Origin: Muribaculaceae bacterium
GTDB taxonomy: Bacteria; Bacteroidota; Bacteroidia; Bacteroidales; Muribaculaceae
DNA: 10,257 nucleotides
Reading direction: 5' to 3'
NCBI GenBank assembly: GCA_009775535.1
Contig: VSPW01000047.1
Span: forward strand, 942-11,198
The first letter of the stretch is position 1; each line of letters starts with the position of its first letter. Below are positions 5,730-10,257 of this stretch, one piece after another. The translations under genes and the position numbers were made by a program. The notes under the pieces are model-generated. The model did no database searches and was not told the DNA's origin. It saw nothing but the letters and a program-made list of their open reading frames with translations.

Positions 5730-6941
5730 CTATTTCTTTAGGCCCATCTTTTTTGATGTTGCTGCCGGTATTGCTTCGCGGTTGACATATATATTCATTG
5801 TCTTGGCGAGGAAATATGGTTCTGATACGTAGAAGAAGCCGTCGTATATCTGGTTGGTGTCCCAAGAGTTCTTCACCTTGTAATAACGGTTGCCTTCCTG
5901 GTCCTTTGCAGTGCCTATGATTTCCATTCCGTGGTCGTCAGTGGTCTCCTGGCGGTCAAACATTTCCTGGCGCAGCTCTTGTGTGACTTCGATTTCCTCT
6001 ACAGGGCCGTTGTTCTTGTACTTTTCATCTTCACGCTCCTTGTCGGAGAGCTTGACCCAACGTGAAAGTTCCGTTCCGTCCATGTCGGTAGAGTTCTTGC
6101 CTTTTGGCATGTTGGCATACCCTTCCTTCCATTTGAAGCCACCTTCCGACACGTCGGCAGCCCATACCACGGGGTAGCCTTTTTCCAATGCATTGTCGAC
6201 GATAGCTTTCATCTCTTCCATCGGGACGTTGTAGAACTGTCCGCAAAGCCAGTTGTCGGGCACTTCGAGTGCAAACCTGGTGTAGAACGGATGGTGGGAG
6301 AATGATGTGACCGCCACATAGTCGTCAATTTTTACAGGCAGGGATTCGGCGTACGACTTGGGCGTGTATGTCTTGCCTTTGTATGTAAATGATTCCGGGA
6401 CTTCGCCGAGGTATGCATCAAGAATGCCTTCGACGCCCTTTTTCCATGCAGTGGACAGGCGCTTGTTGGGATTGCTGACAATCGCTTTGAGATATCCGGC
6501 AAGAGCGGCGTCGAGTTCACCGTGCACGTGCTTGTCCTCTCCGTAAGCCAGTCCGGAATACACCTCTTCGGGAATGGCGCCATAACGTTCCCAGACGTAT
6601 GGCACATCTAGCCCTGAGCCTCCCGCGCCGAACCCGGTGGCGCCGTACATGCGCACGAAACGTTCGGCCTTGTCCAGGTAGCATTGCCTTACCGTGAACA
6701 TTTCGCTGATGTCCAGGGTGTCGCCTGTCTTGCGCAGGATTTCGTCCTCAAAAAAGGATGTGCTGGCGAAACACCAGCATGTCCCTGATTTGTTCTGGTC
6801 TTTGACAGAGGTGGTGGGGATGTTGATTACGTCCGTGAATGTGAATCCTTTTACGGAGTCGGCCGGTTCTGTGTCCTTGTCGCCTGCATATGCGTTGACA
6901 GAGACTGCTGCTGCCGTCAGCAAGGTTAGTAGTCCTTTCAT
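5730..6941 (-). CDS. Secreted papain-fold C1 peptidase, bleomycin hydrolase/PepC type
   Basis: 403 residues. Residues 1-19 are a signal peptide (MKGLLTLLTAAAVSVNAYA, cleavage before Gly20), placing the enzyme outside the cytoplasm. The C1 active site is complete: Gln49 (oxyanion hole) and Cys55 in QNKSGTCWCFAS (49-60), His337 in DDHGMEI (335-341) and Asn358 in KVKNSW (355-360). The middle contains the long insertion characteristic of the bleomycin hydrolase/aminopeptidase C group, with SHHPFYTRF (215-223) and the GYPVVWAADVS segment (255-265). PepC and eukaryotic bleomycin hydrolase are cytosolic hexameric aminopeptidases, so a signal peptide marks the Bacteroidales exported branch. It likely trims peptides in the periplasm; whether it is an amino- or endopeptidase cannot be told here. 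A second Cys (57) lies two residues after the nucleophile. It has its own promoter and terminator. Confidence 0.92.
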   Translation of the reverse strand: MKGLLTLLTAAAVSVNAYAGDKDTEPADSVKGFTFTDVINIPTTSVKDQNKSGTCWCFASTSFFEDEILRKTGDTLDISEMFTVRQCYLDKAERFVRMYGATGFGAGGSGLDVPYVWERYGAIPEEVYSGLAYGEDKHVHGELDAALAGYLKAIVSNPNKRLSTAWKKGVEGILDAYLGEVPESFTYKGKTYTPKSYAESLPVKIDDYVAVTSFSHHPFYTRFALEVPDNWLCGQFYNVPMEEMKAIVDNALEKGYPVVWAADVSEGGFKWKEGYANMPKGKNSTDMDGTELSRWVKLSDKEREDEKYKNNGPVEEIEVTQELRQEMFDRQETTDDHGMEIIGTAKDQEGNRYYKVKNSWDTNQIYDGFFYVSEPYFLAKTMNIYVNREAIPAATSKKMGLKK

Positions 6942-6985
6942 TTATTTTGGATGAATGTTTATTGTATGATGGTTTATGTCAGATG

Positions 6986-6993
6986 CAAATTTA
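6986..6993 (-). promoter_or_regulatory. Promoter -7 box for the C1 peptidase gene
   Basis: CAAATTTA on the plus strand is TAAATTTG on the minus strand, an exact TAnnTTTG. It lies 44 bases upstream of the ATG at 6941, giving a leader of roughly 40 bases. No clear TTG -33 element is present. Confidence 0.6.
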
Positions 6994-7059
6994 CGAAAAA
7001 ACTGTCCTTTGTCCGGTATGATTGTGAAAAAATAAGCTAAAATACACCGCAATGGTGCG

Positions 7060-7086
7060 TTGTGTGTCGTTTTTTTAGTATTTTTG
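7060..7086 (+). promoter_or_regulatory. Promoter of the cdsA-hpt-adk cluster
   Basis: TATTTTTG at 7079-7086 matches TAnnTTTG. A TTG at 7060-7062 is a possible -33 element, though its 16-base spacing is a little short. Transcription near 7092 would leave a short leader of about 17 bases before the cdsA ATG. The 167-bp gap between the divergent genes otherwise holds only the opposite promoter. Confidence 0.6.
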
Positions 7087-7108
7087 TGGGATAATTAACA
7101 ATTTTGCG

Positions 7109-7951
7109 ATGAAAAACTGGTTATTGCGTACGGCTACGGGCCTGGTATATATAGCATTTATCGTATGTGGCGTGATGTTACAGTCACCAGCCATGTGGAT
7201 TATGATATTCCTGTTGGCACTGGGGGCTACGTCAGAGTTCCACCGCCTTGCCGCCAAGCTTGGTGCTGCTGAAAACCCGATGATATTGTTTTATGACACA
7301 TTGGGTGTGCTGATTGCCGCTTTGCTGCCTTCGGCGGCGGGATCGGTTTCCGCGCTGTCGTCCATGGCGCTTTTTATTGTGCTGTACCTTGTGTCGAGGC
7401 CGGTAATATCGCTCTATGTCCATGACATGAAGGTCTCCTTGAGGGGGCTTGCGTTTGCTATGCTGGGGCTGCTGTATATAGGCCTGCCGCTTGCAATGAT
7501 GGGCTGGATTGGCCTTATGGGCAACGGGCATGGCCGCTGGATACTTTTGGGCATGTTCATACTCATATGGGTGAATGATACAGGCGCATTTGTAATAGGC
7601 TCCATGATGGGCAGCAAGAAGCTCTTCGAGCGGCTTTCGCCTAAGAAATCGTGGGAAGGATTTATCGGCGGCCTTGTATTTGCAGTGATAGGGGGAGTGG
7701 TCTACTATTATTGTGCACATGCCCATTTGCCAGCAACGGTAAGCGTTGTGGAGATGGGGATATATGGTGCGCTGGTAAGTATTGCGTCTACATGGGGCGA
7801 CCTGTTTGAGTCAATGCTTAAGCGTGCCGCCGGTGTAAAGGACAGCGGAAACATGCTTCCCGGCCACGGGGGCGTACTGGACCGCATAGACTCCCTGTTG
7901 CTGGTGCTGCCGGTTACGTTTGTGTTTATGAGCGTGGCCATTGCGTTCTGA
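7109..7951 (+). CDS. cdsA: Phosphatidate cytidylyltransferase
   Basis: 280 residues of an integral inner-membrane enzyme that makes CDP-diacylglycerol and PPi from CTP and phosphatidic acid, the branch point for phosphatidylethanolamine and other phospholipids. The CDS signature is complete at residues 235-261: SMLKRAAGVKD, then LPGHGGVLDRID, with the metal-binding Asp residues. Upstream conserved segments NDTGAF (156-161) and SPKKSWEG (177-184) are also present. About seven or eight hydrophobic segments are visible, including residues 10-22, 28-40, 58-74, 84-98, 113-135, 145-165 and 185-203, with the last at 262-279. The length is typical. It opens a plus-strand cluster, 44 bp before hpt with no terminator between, and has its own promoter. 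In many Bacteroidales cdsA follows ftsH (from memory); here the upstream gene is a divergent peptidase. Confidence 0.96.
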   Translation: MKNWLLRTATGLVYIAFIVCGVMLQSPAMWIMIFLLALGATSEFHRLAAKLGAAENPMILFYDTLGVLIAALLPSAAGSVSALSSMALFIVLYLVSRPVISLYVHDMKVSLRGLAFAMLGLLYIGLPLAMMGWIGLMGNGHGRWILLGMFILIWVNDTGAFVIGSMMGSKKLFERLSPKKSWEGFIGGLVFAVIGGVVYYYCAHAHLPATVSVVEMGIYGALVSIASTWGDLFESMLKRAAGVKDSGNMLPGHGGVLDRIDSLLLVLPVTFVFMSVAIAF

Positions 7952-7995
7952 TTTTAAAGTCAAACTAAAAGTATAATCATACATAACTCTGAATA

Positions 7996-8559
7996 ATGAA
8001 AAGAGTCACTTATAATGGCTTGGAATTTGAGCCGTATATTACCCGGGATATGATTGCATCCAGGGTAGGGGAACTTGCACGGCAGATAACACAGGACTGC
8101 GAGGGCCGTATGCCTTTGTTCCTGTGTGTGCTCAACGGTGCATTCGCTTTTGCCTCCGACCTGTTCCGGGCAGTTGATACAAATGCGGAGATAAGCTTCA
8201 TCCGCCTGAAAAGCTATGAGGGCATGGGCTCTACCGGGGTAGTGAAGGAGGTCCTCGGGCTTAGCGAGGACATTGCTGGAAGGACTGTGATTGTCGTCGA
8301 GGACATTGTTGATACGGGCAAGACAATAAAACGCCTTGTCGAGGACCTTAAGGCAAAGAATCCGGCCGAGGTGAAAGTGGCTACGCTGCTTTTCAAACCG
8401 GAGTCGGTGGTGGTGGACGGTGTGTCGCCGGACTATGTGGGATTCGAGATCCCATCTAAATTCATTATCGGGTACGGTCTTGACCTTGACGGCCAGGCAC
8501 GTAACCTTCCCGACATTTATGTATTGGCAGGACAGGCTGAAAAGCTTGAAAACGTGTAA
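7996..8559 (+). CDS. hpt: Hypoxanthine phosphoribosyltransferase
   Basis: 187 residues, the usual size. The cytoplasmic salvage enzyme joins hypoxanthine (and often guanine) to PRPP to form IMP or GMP plus PPi. The PRPP-binding loop reads VIVVEDIVDTGKT (98-110) with its Glu-Asp pair at 102-103. Other landmarks are VLNGAF near residue 45 (the PPi loop), the flexible-loop segment LKSYEGMGSTG (71-81), and the base-binding end VGFEIPSKFIIGYGLDLDG (148-166) followed by ARNLPDIY. Purine type (HPRT versus XPRT) is judged from overall resemblance to Hpt. The ATG at 7996 follows a 44-bp gap after cdsA and the stop is 34 bp before adk; the hpt-adk pairing is common in Bacteroidales (from memory). Confidence 0.95.
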   Translation: MKRVTYNGLEFEPYITRDMIASRVGELARQITQDCEGRMPLFLCVLNGAFAFASDLFRAVDTNAEISFIRLKSYEGMGSTGVVKEVLGLSEDIAGRTVIVVEDIVDTGKTIKRLVEDLKAKNPAEVKVATLLFKPESVVVDGVSPDYVGFEIPSKFIIGYGLDLDGQARNLPDIYVLAGQAEKLENV

Positions 8560-8593
8560 CTGCCATCCACAAAAAAAGTAAAATTTGTATCAG

Positions 8594-9169
8594 ATGAATA
8601 TAGTGATTTTTGGCGCGCCCGGCAGCGGAAAGGGCACGCAGAGTGAGAGGCTTATCAAGGAGTACGGACTTCACCATATCTCTACGGGGGAGCTGTTGCG
8701 CGACCATATAGCCCGCGGGACTGAAATTGGGAAAGTTGCTGATTCTTATATATCGCAGGGCAACCTGATCCCTGATGAGCTTATGCTTGAACTGCTTGAA
8801 CACGAAATAGATACAAATTCGCAAAAGACGTCCAAGGGTATAATTTTCGATGGATTTCCACGTACTGTACCTCAGGCTGACGCTCTGAAGGCCCTTTTGG
8901 CCCGCAGGGGCAGTGGGATACATGCGGTAGTGGGCCTGGAGGTGGCTGACGATGAGCTTGTGGACCGCCTGGTGAAGCGTGGCCTTGAATCCGGCCGCAG
9001 TGACGACAATATCGACACTATACGCAAGCGCCTGGAAGTGTATCACCGTCAGACGTCGCCGCTTCGCGAATATTATGTATCGGAGGGCAAATATTGCCCG
9101 ATAGAAGGCGCTGGCGACGTGGAAAAGATTTTTGGCGACATAAAGAGGGCTGTTGATACACTCGTGTAG
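8594..9169 (+). CDS. adk: Adenylate kinase, short-LID form
   Basis: 191 residues from the ATG at 8594. A frame extension to a TTG at 8585 adds only three residues and is rejected because the family N-terminus is MNIVIFGAPGSGKGT. The enzyme interconverts AMP plus ATP with two ADP. The P-loop GAPGSGKGT is at 7-15, the AMP-site STGELLR segment at 30-36, and FDGFPRT at 85-91. LID arginines lie in RLVKRGLESGRSDDN (125-139), then TIRKRLEVYHRQTSPL (142-157). The LID is the short type with no Cys4 zinc site, unlike the roughly 214-residue long forms. An AT-rich stretch with a near-consensus TAAAATTTG (8579-8587) precedes it, but co-transcription with hpt is simpler. The stop is 20 bp before the acyl-CoA synthetase start. 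Confidence 0.96.
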   Translation: MNIVIFGAPGSGKGTQSERLIKEYGLHHISTGELLRDHIARGTEIGKVADSYISQGNLIPDELMLELLEHEIDTNSQKTSKGIIFDGFPRTVPQADALKALLARRGSGIHAVVGLEVADDELVDRLVKRGLESGRSDDNIDTIRKRLEVYHRQTSPLREYYVSEGKYCPIEGAGDVEKIFGDIKRAVDTLV

Positions 9170-9189
9170 CCTCTGCGGCGGTTGACGGT

Positions 9190-10257
9190 ATGGATACGGA
9201 TATCCTTGATGTGTATGCACGGTCGTTCCGTGACAACCATGACCTTCCGGCATTGACGGATTATGGGGAAAGCGGGACGTTGAGCTACCTTCAATTGGCC
9301 GAACGTATTGCCCAGATCCATATATTTTTTGAGAAGGCAGGCATACGACCCGGCGACAAGGTGGCGCTCATAGGGAAAAACTCGGCGCGGTGGGTCACGA
9401 TATTCATGGCTTCCATAACGTATGGGGCGGTAATAGTGCCCATATTGCCTGATTTTACCCCTGAGGATGCACAGCATATCGTCAACCACTCCGATGCGAG
9501 GCTGCTGTTTGTGCAGAGGAACATATGGGAGGCCATGGATGTGGCCCGTATGCCGATGCTTATAGGGGTGATGTCGCTGGACAGGCGCGAAGTGTTGTCG
9601 CAATTGGACAATGGCGTTGACCTCAACAAGATAATACGCGGAATACCGCGCAGCATGAAGCGCCGTTATCCGGCAGGCTTTTCGCAGGTGGACATAGTGT
9701 ATGAGAAAGAGCCTTCGGATACGGTGGCGGTAATAAACTATACGTCAGGGACTACCGGCTTTTCAAAGGGGGTGATGCTGTCGCTCGGCAACCTTTCCGG
9801 CAATGTGTCGTACGGGATTTCTGTCGACCTGTACCGCCCTGGCAGCAGATGCCTTTCGTTCCTGCCTTTGAGCCATGCATACGGCTGTGCGTTTGATATG
9901 CTCGTGCCGCTTGCATGCGGAGCGCATGTGACTTTGTTCAACAAGATACCTTCACCGCACCTGTTGATGAAGGCGATGGCCGATGTGCGCCCCAACCTGG
10001 TGGTGTGTGTGCCGCTGGTGCTTGAAAAGATATACCGAAAGCAGATAGTGCCGATGATAAGCAGGCCTCCTCTAAGTTGGGCACTGGCTGTGCCGATGAT
10101 TGACAAGGCCATATACGGGCAGATACGCCGGAAGCTTGTCGAAGCATTCGGCGGGGAGTTCAGCCAGGTGATAGTGGGAGGTGCACCGCTCAATCCGGAG
10201 GTGGAGGATTTCCTGTACATGCTAATATTCCCGTGCGGTGGCGGGGCTGGGGTGACG
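9190..10257 (+). CDS. AMP-forming long-chain acyl-CoA synthetase, 3'-truncated by window edge
   Basis: 356 codons are open from the ATG at 9190 to the last base of the window with no stop or frameshift; the protein continues beyond. The start suits the family N-terminus (DILDVYARSF, then LPALTDYG). It belongs to the ANL/AMP-binding superfamily: the ATP-grasping A3 loop YTSGTTGFSKGVML is at 184-197, FLPLSHAYG at 224-232 and VIVGGAPLNPEVEDF at 327-341. These enzymes make an acyl-adenylate and then acyl-CoA, releasing AMP and PPi. Similarity to fatty-acid CoA ligases is by pattern; chain length is unknown. The motif near the end, where relatives usually have GYGxTE, reads GGAGVT, so the expected Tyr is Ala (353). 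It lies 20 bp after adk, the enzyme that removes its AMP product. Confidence 0.93.
   Translation, partial: MDTDILDVYARSFRDNHDLPALTDYGESGTLSYLQLAERIAQIHIFFEKAGIRPGDKVALIGKNSARWVTIFMASITYGAVIVPILPDFTPEDAQHIVNHSDARLLFVQRNIWEAMDVARMPMLIGVMSLDRREVLSQLDNGVDLNKIIRGIPRSMKRRYPAGFSQVDIVYEKEPSDTVAVINYTSGTTGFSKGVMLSLGNLSGNVSYGISVDLYRPGSRCLSFLPLSHAYGCAFDMLVPLACGAHVTLFNKIPSPHLLMKAMADVRPNLVVCVPLVLEKIYRKQIVPMISRPPLSWALAVPMIDKAIYGQIRRKLVEAFGGEFSQVIVGGAPLNPEVEDFLYMLIFPCGGGAGVT

Noticed and set aside
8465..9253. 262-residue minus-strand ORF spanning hpt end, adk and the start of the synthetase
   Set aside because: It overlaps three genes with intact motifs and shows no domain, promoter or terminator of its own.

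Overview
This is a Bacteroidales-type chromosome segment. Most gene starts are preceded by the Bacteroidetes -7 box TAnnTTTG rather than a Shine-Dalgarno sequence. The L25/Pth/S4-domain trio, the DcaP-like porin, the secreted C1 peptidase and the short-LID adenylate kinase all read like gut Bacteroidales proteins. Base composition looks balanced to slightly GC-rich, which would fit a Muribaculaceae-like genome, but I cannot fix the family from sequence reading alone.

Layout. Positions 1-141 (minus) hold a 30-codon ORF with a good promoter and possibly the start of another reading frame at the window edge. Positions 142-491 are non-coding and carry two opposed promoters and two inverted repeats. 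Positions 492-2169 (plus) are a translation-related operon: ribosomal protein L25/Ctc, peptidyl-tRNA hydrolase and an Hsp15-like S4 RNA-binding protein. It ends in a strong intrinsic terminator at 2196-2239. Positions 2418-4190 (plus) encode a secreted GH123/DUF4091-type glycoside hydrolase. It converges on a DcaP-like outer-membrane porin (5577-4270, minus), with a 16-bp hairpin between them. Upstream of the porin on the minus strand is a secreted papain-fold peptidase of the bleomycin hydrolase/PepC group (6941-5730), closed by its own hairpin.

A 167-bp divergent region (6942-7108) carries a promoter for the peptidase and one for a plus-strand cluster: cdsA, hpt, adk and a long-chain acyl-CoA synthetase-like gene that runs off the right edge. 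Gaps in this cluster are 44, 34 and 20 bp with no terminator seen, so it probably forms one operon. It joins phospholipid precursor synthesis (CDP-diacylglycerol), purine salvage, AMP recycling and fatty acid activation.

Most of the window is ordinary housekeeping and envelope content. I see no CRISPR array, tRNA, rRNA, insertion sequence or phage gene, and no convincing new multi-gene system. The points most worth a second look are the small promoter-driven ORF with its repeat-rich control region at 1-280, the stand-alone GH123-type enzyme beside a porin, the unusual residue in the acyl-CoA synthetase, and the lipid/nucleotide operon.
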